Source: Bacillota bacterium
GTDB lineage: Bacteria > Bacillota > Clostridia > Oscillospirales > Acutalibacteraceae
DNA: 64,000 nucleotides
Direction of reading: 5' to 3'
Assembly: GCA_023418995.1 (NCBI GenBank)
Contig: JAEZYP010000020.1
Coordinates: 54,895-118,894, forward strand
Shown here: one piece after another, positions 32,683 through 41,056 of the stretch
How positions within the stretch are numbered: position 1 is the stretch's first letter
How the letters are laid out: each line of letters opens with the position of its first letter
Notes under the pieces: model-generated
What the model saw: only the letters and a program-made list of their open reading frames with translations
Databases searched by the model: none
What the model was told of the DNA's origin: nothing
Position numbers and translations under genes: made by a program

Positions 32683-32780
32683 ATATTCCTTGCGTTAGGA
32701 ACTTGAGACGAGAGATTGCCTCTCCAGCAAAAATCTCCATCTCACCAAAGCTACCTATTTTTTTGAATCGTATGATAAAG

Positions 32781-32817
32781 AGAACCGCAGGTTTTTGAAA
32801 TCAAAAACTGCGGTTCT
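32781..32817 (-). terminator. long hairpin after the pore-forming-protein gene
   Basis: agaaccgcag(g)tttttga / tcaaaaactgcggttct, 17 base pairs with one bulged G. It is 54 bases beyond the stop of the minus-strand gene; the downstream T content is moderate (TTCTCTTTATC). Confidence 0.6.
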
Positions 32818-32870
32818 CTGGAGATTGTCTTTAGGGTTAGCAACAGTTGTAAACGATAGGTTATGTGACT

Positions 32871-34049
32871 CTATGCGACAATGTATAGGTTATTGAGGTA
32901 GGTTTGGAAATCGGTTGTTTGGGCATTGTTAACAGCGGTTTCTACTTCACTTGTGCTCATACCGAGGGTAAGGTTTGCATTATTTGCCTGTATGCTGATT
33001 TGCAAAGGAGTCAGTACTTCCATTAGAGCATTCCAATCCTCAAGGCTTGCGTTAAGGTCGTCGGTTACTCCCTGCCAGAATTCTGCTGTATAATCGGTTT
33101 TTGCTGAACTCAAATCATTAATCGTTTCAGTGATTGCACTTTCAATTTCAGACCAAATATTGATTAAGGCGGTCATATTTTCCTGAACCGCGATAGCACA
33201 ATTTGACAGATCCAGGCATTGGCCGGATTGAATTTCCAGCGTTGCCGCATCCTCTGTATAACCGTCAATCTCTTTAGAATCTTCTTCAATCAGAGCTTTA
33301 TCCGCCTCAATCTTTTTAGAATCTATTGCAATATAATAAGTAGCGACTCCTATTGCCGCGCCTAAAAATATCCAGGTAACCGCACCGAACGGACCGGCCG
33401 CGATAACAGCTATCCCTCCAAGAATAATGCATGCCGCGTCAGTAATAGACAGTTCTATGATTTGGTTTGTAAGATTTTTAATTTCTTTCTTCAAATCATT
33501 AATTTCATTCGTAAGCTTTGTAACCATTTGCTGGTCAACCTGCTCCTCATCATAGGCTGTATCTGCTAGAGCCTTGAGTTCTGCAGATTGGTTCGGCAAA
33601 TTTGAAGAGTAACTCACAAGGCTGTCATAAAGGGTGACCACTTCATTTTTAAATCCGGTAACACGGTTCAAAAGAGTGGTTAAGTAATAGACAAGATCCT
33701 CCTTTGCCACTTCGTTGGTGGGATCTATCAGTAATTTGTTGGCGTCATATAAAGCACCATTGATTGCATCAACAAAGGTATCATTATATCCAAGTATCTG
33801 GCCCGGAAGATTTTGAAGCGGCAACATTAAATTATCATCAAATACCATGGCACTTTCTTTTACCGCCTTAAGCTGGGTGATATAATCATTATATCCGTCA
33901 AATGGGTAATGTAACTTTGGGTCGCTTAAACTTGCCACTGAAATGGAATACTGGTCAACTGTGATTACATTGGTCATATAGTCGGTTGCGACATCTTTAA
34001 GTGACATTTTAGCTTTCTTAAGACTGTTCGAGACTTTAATAACAATCAA
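32871..34049 (-). CDS. alpha-helical pore-forming protein, ClyA/HBL/Nhe-like
   Basis: A protein of up to 392 residues that is almost all helix. Long amphipathic helices cover residues about 20-200, a strongly hydrophobic hairpin about 202-241 (ACIILGGIAVIAAGPFGAV and TWIFLGAAIGVATYY), then further helices with the motif-like KKIEADKALIEEDSKEIDGY. This order, including the central hydrophobic tongue between helical arms, is that of the HBL/Nhe/ClyA family. No signal peptide is present, as in ClyA. The start is uncertain: TTG 34049 directly abuts AAGGAG, ATT codons follow at better spacing, and ATG 34007 has only a weak site. It stands alone. Toxin function is inference from fold. Confidence 0.7.
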   Translation of the reverse strand: MIVIKVSNSLKKAKMSLKDVATDYMTNVITVDQYSISVASLSDPKLHYPFDGYNDYITQLKAVKESAMVFDDNLMLPLQNLPGQILGYNDTFVDAINGALYDANKLLIDPTNEVAKEDLVYYLTTLLNRVTGFKNEVVTLYDSLVSYSSNLPNQSAELKALADTAYDEEQVDQQMVTKLTNEINDLKKEIKNLTNQIIELSITDAACIILGGIAVIAAGPFGAVTWIFLGAAIGVATYYIAIDSKKIEADKALIEEDSKEIDGYTEDAATLEIQSGQCLDLSNCAIAVQENMTALINIWSEIESAITETINDLSSAKTDYTAEFWQGVTDDLNASLEDWNALMEVLTPLQISIQANNANLTLGMSTSEVETAVNNAQTTDFQTYLNNLYIVA

Positions 34050-34212
34050 CTCCTTAATATTTTTGGACGTTTTTTCGGGCGCTTTGCAAAACGCAACAGA
34101 GGTTCTTAAAGTATATTTGTGGACTGGATTTGATATGCGTATTGCCGCAATATTTGATGATTTTATCCCGAATTCTTTTGGGTACAGCTCATCAGTTTAC
34201 CGTTTGTTTTTT

Positions 34213-35244
34213 TTATGCCGCGCTAATCGCTGTGAGTGTGGTTGTCGGGTAATACCAGGAAAGAATCTGCCGGTAGGTGGAGCCCTGGTTCGCCATGTAC
34301 TCCGCGCCCGCCTGACTCATGCCTACTCCATGCCCATAGCCCTTGACCACAAAGGTGAAGCTGCCGCCGGCATAGCTCACGGTAAAGTTTGCGGAGCGAA
34401 GCCCAAAGGCACTGCGGGCATCGTTGCCGGTGATTTTCGTGCCGCCGATTACGATGCTTTCCACAGAGCCGGAGCCGGTGCGCTTGATTTCACCAATCCA
34501 GGAGGAGGCAGCTGAGCTGAGGTCTATTTTAGGAGAGGTTTTCTGCGCCGCGGTTTTAAACTTGGCTTCCTCCATTACAACGGTTGTTTGGTATCCGCCC
34601 GCAAATACGTCTCCCGGGCTCGCCACAGCTACCAGATAGCTTCGCTTCCCACCCCAAATATCCTCTGAGGTTTCGGTTTTACCGGAGGAAATCGCGTAAT
34701 AGGTCGCGTCAATCAGAGTGCCGTTGCTTTTTAATACCTGCCCGTAAATCGCGTCCACCACAGTAGTCAGCTTCTGATAATAGGAATTAAACTGATCGCC
34801 CCATCGCGACTGCATCTGTTCCTTGGAAACGTAGATTTGCCAGTTCTGCGTATCGGCGGTAAAATCCGCGCCGCCGGATGAGGTGTTTTGCCGTTGCTTT
34901 TCCCGCAGGCGGCTGTAATAGGTATAGGCTGCCACGCCCTGTGCCTTTAATGCTTCCACAGGGGCATCGGGTGACATTTCAGTTACGATCGCGCCAAAAA
35001 GGAAATCACGGTCGCTGACGGAAATAACTTTGCCGCTGGAGGTGTCCTGAATCCGGAATACGGATGCGGGGTTAACCATGGGCGCGCCGCTCTGCTGGCT
35101 GGCTGCGGAGGGCTGCGCCGGGCTTTGCCCGGATGACGGGGAAGCACGCTCGGTCTTGTCCGTTTCTTTTGCGCCTGTTGCCAGAAACGGAACGGCAAAC
35201 ATGATGAAAAACAAGAGGAACCCCAATATTAATTTACCCTTCAT
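34213..35244 (-). CDS. spoIID: SpoIID/LytB-domain protein
   Basis: A 343-residue protein with an N-terminal membrane anchor or signal (KLILGFLLFFIMFAVPFLA), a Ser/Pro/Gln linker (about residues 30-60) and one SpoIID domain. Visible motifs are DFLFGAIVTEMSPDAPVEAL, TYYAISSGKTETSEDIWGG and YGHGVGMSQAGAEYMANQG. SpoIID is a lytic transglycosylase that degrades glycan strands during engulfment; family members also act in vegetative wall remodelling. ATG 35244 follows GAGGAG; the GTG at 35253 overlaps that site. No other sporulation gene is nearby, so the exact role is open. Confidence 0.85.
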   Translation of the reverse strand: MKGKLILGFLLFFIMFAVPFLATGAKETDKTERASPSSGQSPAQPSAASQQSGAPMVNPASVFRIQDTSSGKVISVSDRDFLFGAIVTEMSPDAPVEALKAQGVAAYTYYSRLREKQRQNTSSGGADFTADTQNWQIYVSKEQMQSRWGDQFNSYYQKLTTVVDAIYGQVLKSNGTLIDATYYAISSGKTETSEDIWGGKRSYLVAVASPGDVFAGGYQTTVVMEEAKFKTAAQKTSPKIDLSSAASSWIGEIKRTGSGSVESIVIGGTKITGNDARSAFGLRSANFTVSYAGGSFTFVVKGYGHGVGMSQAGAEYMANQGSTYRQILSWYYPTTTLTAISAA

Positions 35245-35410
35245 TTTACACACTCCTCTGTCGCAGTAGCCGTACTACATTTTACATTTGCAGACTTGCA
35301 ATTATTCATAATTTTCTAAAAATATTTCATAAATGTCTAAAAGTAAAATATTTATGAAATTTTAAACAATTTTTGCTGCAAAAAGCACGATTATGTAGGA
35401 ACCTGTTTAC

Positions 35411-35439
35411 TTGACTTTACCCATAGCGTGATATAAAAT
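35411..35439 (+). promoter_or_regulatory. sigma-A promoter of citrate synthase
   Basis: TTGACT, a 17-base spacer and TAAAAT, about 95 bases before the start codon at 35539. Confidence 0.65.
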
Positions 35440-35538
35440 ATTAAAATAAGATATTTATTAAGAAAGAAATTTCCAGCTGTATCCACCACGCGGGCGGCGG
35501 AATTAATCCATATTTTGTGTGGAGAAAAGGTGTTTAGA

Positions 35539-36906
35539 ATGGAAGATATTGTCCACAAAACCTATAACCAGAAACTGGAAAACCTGTGCGATGAGTTCCG
35601 GGCAAACAATAGAATTCCTCCAGAGAAATTTGAGCTTTATCAGGTAAAGCGCGGTCTGCGGAATCCAGACGGAACCGGAGTGATGGCCGGCTTGACCAAA
35701 ATCTGTAATGTTCACGGTTACCTGATTGCCGACGGGGAACGCATTCCCGACGCTGGCAAGCTTACCTACCGCGGCATCGATGTAGCGGATATTGTTGACG
35801 GATGTATTGCCGAAAACCGCTTTGGCTATGAAGAGGTATGCTGGCTGCTTTTATTTGGTCAGCTTCCGACTGAAGCTCAGCTGAACAGTTTCTGCAATCT
35901 GATCAACAGCTACCGGGAGCTGCCGGAGTATTTCGCGGAGGATATGATCATTAAGGCGCCGTCGAAAAATATTATGAATAAGCTGGCGCGTTCGGTACTT
36001 GCCCTGTATTCCTACGATGAAAATCCGGACGACACCTCACTGGAAAATAACATGAGCCAGGCTATCCAGCTGATTGCGCGCATGCCTACCATTATGACCT
36101 ACGCCTATCAGGTAAAGCGGCGTCATTTTGACAAACAGAGCATGTATTTCCACCCGCTGGATCCTTCGCACTCCACCGCGCAGGCAATTCTCAACGCTAT
36201 CCGACCAGACCGCTCGTTTACAGACGAAGAGGCAAAGCTGCTCGATATCTGCCTGATTCTTCACGCCGAACACGGCGGCGGAAACAACTCAACCTTTACC
36301 GCGCGTGTACTTTCCTCCACAGGTACCGATATTTACTCCGCAATCTCCGCGGCGATCGGTTCATTAAAAGGACCAAAGCATGGCGGTGCCAACCACAGGG
36401 TCATGATGATGATGGACGATATCATGGAGAACGTACATAACTGGGAGGATGCGACGGAGCTTGAGCGTTATCTGGAGAAGGTTGTTCAAAGGGAAGTCGG
36501 CGACCGTTCGGGTTTAATTTATGGCATGGGTCACGCGGTTTATACGCTTTCTGACCCGAGGGCGATCATCTTGAAGGAAAAGGCGCTGAAAATGGCGGAG
36601 GAGCGCGGCATGCTCCAGAAGTTTGAGCTGTTTGAGCGTGTGGAGAAGCTGTCACCCGATGTTTTTGCAAAGGTTAAGGGAGATACGAAGGTTATCTCCG
36701 CGAATGTCGATTTCTATTCCGGCCTCATCTACGAAATGCTGGGGATTCCAAGCGACCTCTATACGCCTTTGTTTGCAATCTCCCGTATTGCCGGGTGGTG
36801 CGCGCACCGTATTGAGGAAATGGAAACCTGCGGAAGAATTATGCGCCCCGCATACCGTTCTCTTTCCAAGAATGAGCCGTATATCCCGATTAATAACAGA
36901 AATTAG
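35539..36906 (+). CDS. gltA: citrate synthase
   Basis: A 455-residue enzyme condensing oxaloacetate and acetyl-CoA to citrate. Active-site segments: LHAEHGGGNNSTFTARVLSS, GPKHGGANHRVMMMM and YGMGHAVYTLSDPRA, with the catalytic His and Asp residues of the Si type. ATG 35539 is chosen for AAAGGTG upstream; an earlier in-frame start exists at 35515. It is monocistronic, with no aconitase or isocitrate dehydrogenase next to it, as is common in Clostridia that use the pathway for glutamate synthesis. Confidence 0.93.
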   Translation: MEDIVHKTYNQKLENLCDEFRANNRIPPEKFELYQVKRGLRNPDGTGVMAGLTKICNVHGYLIADGERIPDAGKLTYRGIDVADIVDGCIAENRFGYEEVCWLLLFGQLPTEAQLNSFCNLINSYRELPEYFAEDMIIKAPSKNIMNKLARSVLALYSYDENPDDTSLENNMSQAIQLIARMPTIMTYAYQVKRRHFDKQSMYFHPLDPSHSTAQAILNAIRPDRSFTDEEAKLLDICLILHAEHGGGNNSTFTARVLSSTGTDIYSAISAAIGSLKGPKHGGANHRVMMMMDDIMENVHNWEDATELERYLEKVVQREVGDRSGLIYGMGHAVYTLSDPRAIILKEKALKMAEERGMLQKFELFERVEKLSPDVFAKVKGDTKVISANVDFYSGLIYEMLGIPSDLYTPLFAISRIAGWCAHRIEEMETCGRIMRPAYRSLSKNEPYIPINNRN

Positions 36907-36946
36907 TTCTTTGATCCCTGTCTTATCCGCTTGAATTCGGGGAAAA

Positions 36947-36979
36947 TTATAGTCGGTGAACAAAGTCAAATCGACTATA
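36947..36979. repeat. short inverted repeat related to the 50.6 kb element
   Basis: ttatagtc (36947-36954) and gactata (36973-36979) are inverted arms around 18 bases. The right end aaagtcaaatcgactata closely matches the right end of the 157-base element at 50575-50731 (aaagttaatcgactata). It looks like a deletion derivative or solo end of the same repeat family. Confidence 0.5.
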
Positions 36980-37019
36980 GAAGATAGGATTGGGAATCGT
37001 AACGGGAGGAATGAACTGA

Positions 37020-37970
37020 ATGAAAAAGAAAAGCGTATGGATCGTACTCGCGGCAGCGCTGCTCATTGCCGTTCCGGCAAGGCTTTATCAAATGTTTTTT
37101 CTGATGGACAAGGAAACCGGATTTTATACCGACTCAGGCTTGACGACCGGGATTGTATCCGTTGTGCTACTGGTGGGAACCGTATTGCTCATTGTCTTGG
37201 GCAGAATGGACAAAGACGCGCCTGAGACGTACCAGCCGATCCGCAGCCGTTCCACAGCGGTAATCGGCGTGCTGACCGGGCTGGGTCTGATTCTGGAGGG
37301 GCTTGTGAGCGCGGTAAGCGGCGGCGAAGAAAACTCCGTGATGCTTTTAATCCTCTCGCTGGCAGGTATGGTTACAGGTGTCGTCCTGATTTTAACCGCT
37401 TATGATTTTTCAACGGGGAGCAACCGCTTTACAAAATATCCGCTTCTTGCGCTTGTGCCGCCGATTTGGGGATGCACTGCTTTAGTAACTTTGTTTATTT
37501 CCTATGTGGCTGTTGCCAACGTTACGGAGAATATATTTAATACTTTTACTGTTGCGTTCCTGCTTTTGTTCCTGTTTGCCCAGGCGAAAATGATTGCCGG
37601 TGTGGAGGAAAAGAAAAGCGGACAGATGGTCTCAATCTTTGGGCTTCCGGCAATCCTGTTTTGCTTGGTGACCGGAATTCCCGGAACCACCGGAGCGCTT
37701 GCCGGTCTGCGCGAAGTGGGCTTTTTCCCGGTTGGACTCCATTTTGTGGATGTGCTGATGGCATTTTACCTGATTGCGTTCCTGACCTCGTTCCGCCATC
37801 GCCCCGCCGATCAGACTGCGCAGGAGGATCGAAAGGAAGTGCACCATGCGAATGCAAATCCCTCCGGCACAAAGCCGGAGCTGCTTGCCGGGTTTTTATC
37901 CGATGCCTATCAGAGTACGGAGACCTTTGCAGAACGCGCACCAAGTCCATTTTTAAGCCCGAAATCATAA
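37020..37970 (+). CDS. polytopic membrane protein, function unknown
   Basis: A 316-residue integral membrane protein with about eight predicted helices (residues near 7-25, 42-60, 75-96, 102-122, 137-160, 166-187, 203-222, 232-254) and a polar cytoplasmic tail of about 60 residues. Charged loops are short. I see no motif that assigns a transporter or enzyme family. ATG 37020 follows GGGAGGA. It lies between citrate synthase and GAPDH on the same strand but with its own spacing, so operon membership is unclear. Confidence 0.65.
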   Translation: MKKKSVWIVLAAALLIAVPARLYQMFFLMDKETGFYTDSGLTTGIVSVVLLVGTVLLIVLGRMDKDAPETYQPIRSRSTAVIGVLTGLGLILEGLVSAVSGGEENSVMLLILSLAGMVTGVVLILTAYDFSTGSNRFTKYPLLALVPPIWGCTALVTLFISYVAVANVTENIFNTFTVAFLLLFLFAQAKMIAGVEEKKSGQMVSIFGLPAILFCLVTGIPGTTGALAGLREVGFFPVGLHFVDVLMAFYLIAFLTSFRHRPADQTAQEDRKEVHHANANPSGTKPELLAGFLSDAYQSTETFAERAPSPFLSPKS

Positions 37971-37998
37971 ATTGTTAGTTAATTTTCTGTCAAACCAC

Positions 37999-38027
37999 TT
38001 GTAAAATCCCTCAAAATGCTATAAAAT
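37999..38027 (+). promoter_or_regulatory. candidate sigma-A promoter of gapA
   Basis: TTGTAA, a 17-base spacer and TAAAAT, about 40 bases before the start codon. Confidence 0.45.
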
Positions 38028-38067
38028 AGTACGAAGAACAATTAATTTTTCAGGAGGTATTCGTTTT

Positions 38068-39087
38068 ATGTCTATTAAAATTGGCATCAACGGCTTTGGC
38101 CGAATCGGTCGCTTGGTTTTCCGCGCAGCTGTTGCTCAGCCGGAAACATTTGAAATTGTTGGTATTAATGATCCGTTTATCGATGTTGATTACATGGTTT
38201 ACATGGTTAAGTATGACACGATGCACGGTCATTTTGACGGCTGCATCAAAGCAGAGGATGGCAAGCTTTTCGTAAACGGCAAAGCAATCAACGTGTTTGC
38301 TGAAAAGGATCCTACTCAGATTCCTTGGGGCAAGGTTGATGCCGAGTATGTTGTTGAGTCTACCGGCGTGTTCTGCACAACCGATAAGGCTTCCGCTCAC
38401 ATTGCCGGCGGCGCGAAGAAGGTCGTTATTTCCGCTCCTGCAAAGGATAAGGAGACCCCGACATTTGTTTGCGGCGTAAACCTCGACACCTATACGAAGG
38501 ACATGAAGGTTGTTTCGAATGCTTCCTGCACAACGAACTGCCTTGCTCCTTTGACAAAGGTTATCAATGATAAATTTGGCATTGTGGAAGGTCTCATGAC
38601 CACCGTTCACTCCACAACCGCTACCCAGAAGACCGTTGACGGTCCTTCCGCGAAGGACTGGAGAGGCGGCCGCGCGGCAGCCGGAAACATCATTCCTTCC
38701 TCCACCGGCGCTGCAAAAGCCTGCGCACTTGTTATTCCTGAGGTTAAGGGCAAATTAACCGGTATGTCCATGCGTGTTCCTACCCTGGATGTTTCCGTTG
38801 TTGACTTGACTGTCAGCCTTGCAAAACCGACCACCTACGATGAAATCTGCGCGGCTGTCAAAGAGGCTTCCGAAGGTGAAATGAAGGGTATTCTCGGCTA
38901 CACTGAGGATGCTGTTGTTTCTTCCGACTTCCTCGGCGATCCCCGTACCTCCATCTTCGATAAGGATGCCGGTATCATGCTGAACGATCATTTCGTTAAG
39001 CTCGTATCCTGGTACGACAATGAGTGGGGCTATTCCAACAAGGTTTTAGACCTCATCAAACACATGAACAAAGTCGACCACGAATAA
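38068..39087 (+). CDS. gapA: glyceraldehyde-3-phosphate dehydrogenase
   Basis: A 339-residue glycolytic enzyme. Rossmann N-terminus INGFGRIGRLVFRAA, an Asp-containing NAD site (VGINDPFIDVDY), catalytic Cys in SNASCTTNCLAPLTKV, and the phosphate sites TVHSTTATQKTVDGPS and RGGRAAAGNIIPSSTGAAKA. It has the strong codon bias and clean ribosome binding site (AGGAGG) of an abundant protein. Monocistronic, with a hairpin terminator directly after the stop. Confidence 0.96.
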   Translation: MSIKIGINGFGRIGRLVFRAAVAQPETFEIVGINDPFIDVDYMVYMVKYDTMHGHFDGCIKAEDGKLFVNGKAINVFAEKDPTQIPWGKVDAEYVVESTGVFCTTDKASAHIAGGAKKVVISAPAKDKETPTFVCGVNLDTYTKDMKVVSNASCTTNCLAPLTKVINDKFGIVEGLMTTVHSTTATQKTVDGPSAKDWRGGRAAAGNIIPSSTGAAKACALVIPEVKGKLTGMSMRVPTLDVSVVDLTVSLAKPTTYDEICAAVKEASEGEMKGILGYTEDAVVSSDFLGDPRTSIFDKDAGIMLNDHFVKLVSWYDNEWGYSNKVLDLIKHMNKVDHE

Positions 39088-39102
39088 TTTTTGTAACGAT
39101 GA

Positions 39103-39130
39103 AAGCCTTGCAGCGAAAGCTGCAAGGCTT
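39103..39130 (+). terminator. terminator of gapA
   Basis: aagccttgcag-cgaaag-ctgcaaggctt hairpin followed by a T run; it also separates the convergent serine dehydratase genes. Confidence 0.88.
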
Positions 39131-39139
39131 TTTTGCGCT

Positions 39140-40012
39140 TCAGCGAAATATCTTCTGGCACAGCTGGCAGCCGGTCGGCGTGGTCGCGCAGCCGCCCTGC
39201 GCGGTCTCGCGCAGCTCCGTGGGCATGCTTTTGCCCACACGGAACATGGCGTCCACCATTTCGTCAAAAGGAATCAGGCTGTTGATCCCGGATAAGGCGG
39301 TTTGCGCGCAGACCAGTGCGGTGGACGCGCCGAGGGCGTTGCGGTTCTGGCAGGGTGCCTCCACTAAACCGGCCACCGGGTCACAGACCAGTCCGAGTAA
39401 ATTGCTGATGACCATAGCGGAAGCGTCCAGACACTGCTTTGGTGAACCGCCCATCAGTTGGGTAATTGCGGAAGCCGCCATTGCCGACGCGGTTCCGACC
39501 TCAGCCTGGCACCCGCCCTCCGCGCCGGAAACCGTGGCGTTTCGCGTTATCAGATAGCCGATTGCCCCGGTATTAAATAAGGCGTTAATCATAACCTCAT
39601 CTGAAAAAGAGTACTCCTCCTGAACGGCAAGAAAGGTTCCGGGAATCACGCCGGAGGAACCGGCGGTCGGCGCGGCAACGATCAGCCCCATAGATGCGCT
39701 GACCTCCAGAACTCCCATCGCGTAGGCAGCGGCTTTCGAGATAATAGAACCGCAGACCGGTTTAACCGACTGGCTGTGAAAATATATCTTTTTGGCTTCT
39801 CCGCCAATCAGACCGCCCATGGAGGTGACTTCCCCCTCCAGCGCCGTTCTTACTGCCTCTTTCATAATTTCGTAGGAATGCGCCATGCGGAGGATTACCT
39901 CTTCGCGGGAAATATCCGAAAGCTCCGCTTCACGCCGCAGCATTTCCTCCGAGATGCTTGTCCTGTTCCGTTCGCAGAGCGCAGTCAGCGCCGCACCGTT
40001 GGTAAAACCCAT
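39140..40012 (-). CDS. sdaAA: L-serine dehydratase, alpha subunit
   Basis: A 290-residue subunit of the oxygen-labile [4Fe-4S] L-serine dehydratase that converts serine to pyruvate and ammonia. Cysteines for the cluster lie in GGCQAEVGTASAM, KQCLDASAMV, LVCDPVAGL and VEAPCQNRNA. The segment PTAGSSGVIPGTFLA is typical of the alpha chain. It starts 33 bases after the beta subunit stop, in the Clostridial/Bacillus two-subunit arrangement. Confidence 0.93.
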   Translation of the reverse strand: MGFTNGAALTALCERNRTSISEEMLRREAELSDISREEVILRMAHSYEIMKEAVRTALEGEVTSMGGLIGGEAKKIYFHSQSVKPVCGSIISKAAAYAMGVLEVSASMGLIVAAPTAGSSGVIPGTFLAVQEEYSFSDEVMINALFNTGAIGYLITRNATVSGAEGGCQAEVGTASAMAASAITQLMGGSPKQCLDASAMVISNLLGLVCDPVAGLVEAPCQNRNALGASTALVCAQTALSGINSLIPFDEMVDAMFRVGKSMPTELRETAQGGCATTPTGCQLCQKIFR

Positions 40013-40045
40013 AATGCTTCTCCAATCCGCCCGTTCGGTTGGGCG

Positions 40046-40717
40046 TTATATTTTAATCGCCATCACGCGCGCGATATCCTTATTCAGCCTGATTTTTTCC
40101 AGAAGCTCCGGGGGAATATCGTTGTCGGTTTCGATGATGGTATATGCTTCTTTTCCTTTGTTCTCCCGGTATAAGCGCATAAATGCGATGTTTACCTGAT
40201 ATTCGCTCAGGCATTTGGTGATGTAGGCCACCACGCCGAAGGTATCGCGCTGCCGGATGAGCAGTGTGGCGTAGTTACCGGTAAGGTCTACTTCAATATC
40301 ATCAATTTTCTCAATTTTGCAGTTGCCTCCGCCGGTGGAAATGCCTCTGCAGCTGACTGTCGTGCCGCTCTCGCAAGTCAGCATAATGTCTACGGTGTTC
40401 GGGTGCACGTCCCTGTCGGTTTCGTTGATTTCAAATTGATATTGCAGCCCTGCCTGATTTGCGTAAAAATAGGAATCCCTGATTCTGGGGTCCTCCGTGC
40501 AAAAGCCCAGAATTCCCCCGAGCAGGGCGCGATCCGTACCATGTCCCTTGTATGTTTTTGCAAACGAACCATAAAGAATGAAATGGGATTTCCTGATTTT
40601 AGAATCAGCAAGCTTCCCGGCAATCAAAGCAATTTTGAGCGCTCCGGCTGTGTGTGAGCTGGATGGACCGATCATATTAGGACCGATGACATCAAAAACG
40701 CTGATATCCTTAATCAT
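40046..40717 (-). CDS. sdaAB: L-serine dehydratase, beta subunit
   Basis: A 223-residue subunit. The N-terminal part FDVIGPNMIGPSSSHTAGAL is the family signature, and the C-terminal part (about residues 145-220, YATLLIRQRDTFGVVAYIT...) is an ACT domain that likely senses serine. First gene of the sdaAB-sdaAA pair; its start follows GAGAGGAAA. Transcription is divergent from the glycogen operon. Confidence 0.92.
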   Translation of the reverse strand: MIKDISVFDVIGPNMIGPSSSHTAGALKIALIAGKLADSKIRKSHFILYGSFAKTYKGHGTDRALLGGILGFCTEDPRIRDSYFYANQAGLQYQFEINETDRDVHPNTVDIMLTCESGTTVSCRGISTGGGNCKIEKIDDIEVDLTGNYATLLIRQRDTFGVVAYITKCLSEYQVNIAFMRLYRENKGKEAYTIIETDNDIPPELLEKIRLNKDIARVMAIKI

Positions 40718-41056
40718 GGCATTTCCTCTCCGGTATTTCAGTAATTTAAGCGTGTTTACTGCTATTTTGCGGCAGGATTAGGTGGTCTATGTATGCTTCT
40801 GGCGGCATGGCTTTAATAAATAGCGGCTGAATTATCCTTTATTTTACAAAATCATCACCATTGTAGTGTTATACTGAACCAGTAATAGCGTTTGTTACTA
40901 TTTATATAGCAATTATTTTGTAACAAGTTAACCAAAAATTATATTAAAAGGTAAATAATATTACAAAAAGTTAACAAAAACCTTGATATTTTAATAAATT
41001 GTGCTATTATAAATATATAAAGACAGAGGATGATAAAAGTAGTGGGAGTTGATTAA
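40718..41056. other. divergent intergenic region sdaAB-glgB
   Basis: 339 bases, AT-rich, without an ORF of note. The only support found for control sites is a glg promoter (40983-41010); no attenuator, riboswitch or repeat was recognised. Confidence 0.5.
40983..41010 (+). promoter_or_regulatory. candidate sigma-A promoter of the glycogen operon
   Basis: TTGATA, a 16-base spacer and TATTAT, about 45 bases before the glgB start. Confidence 0.5.
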
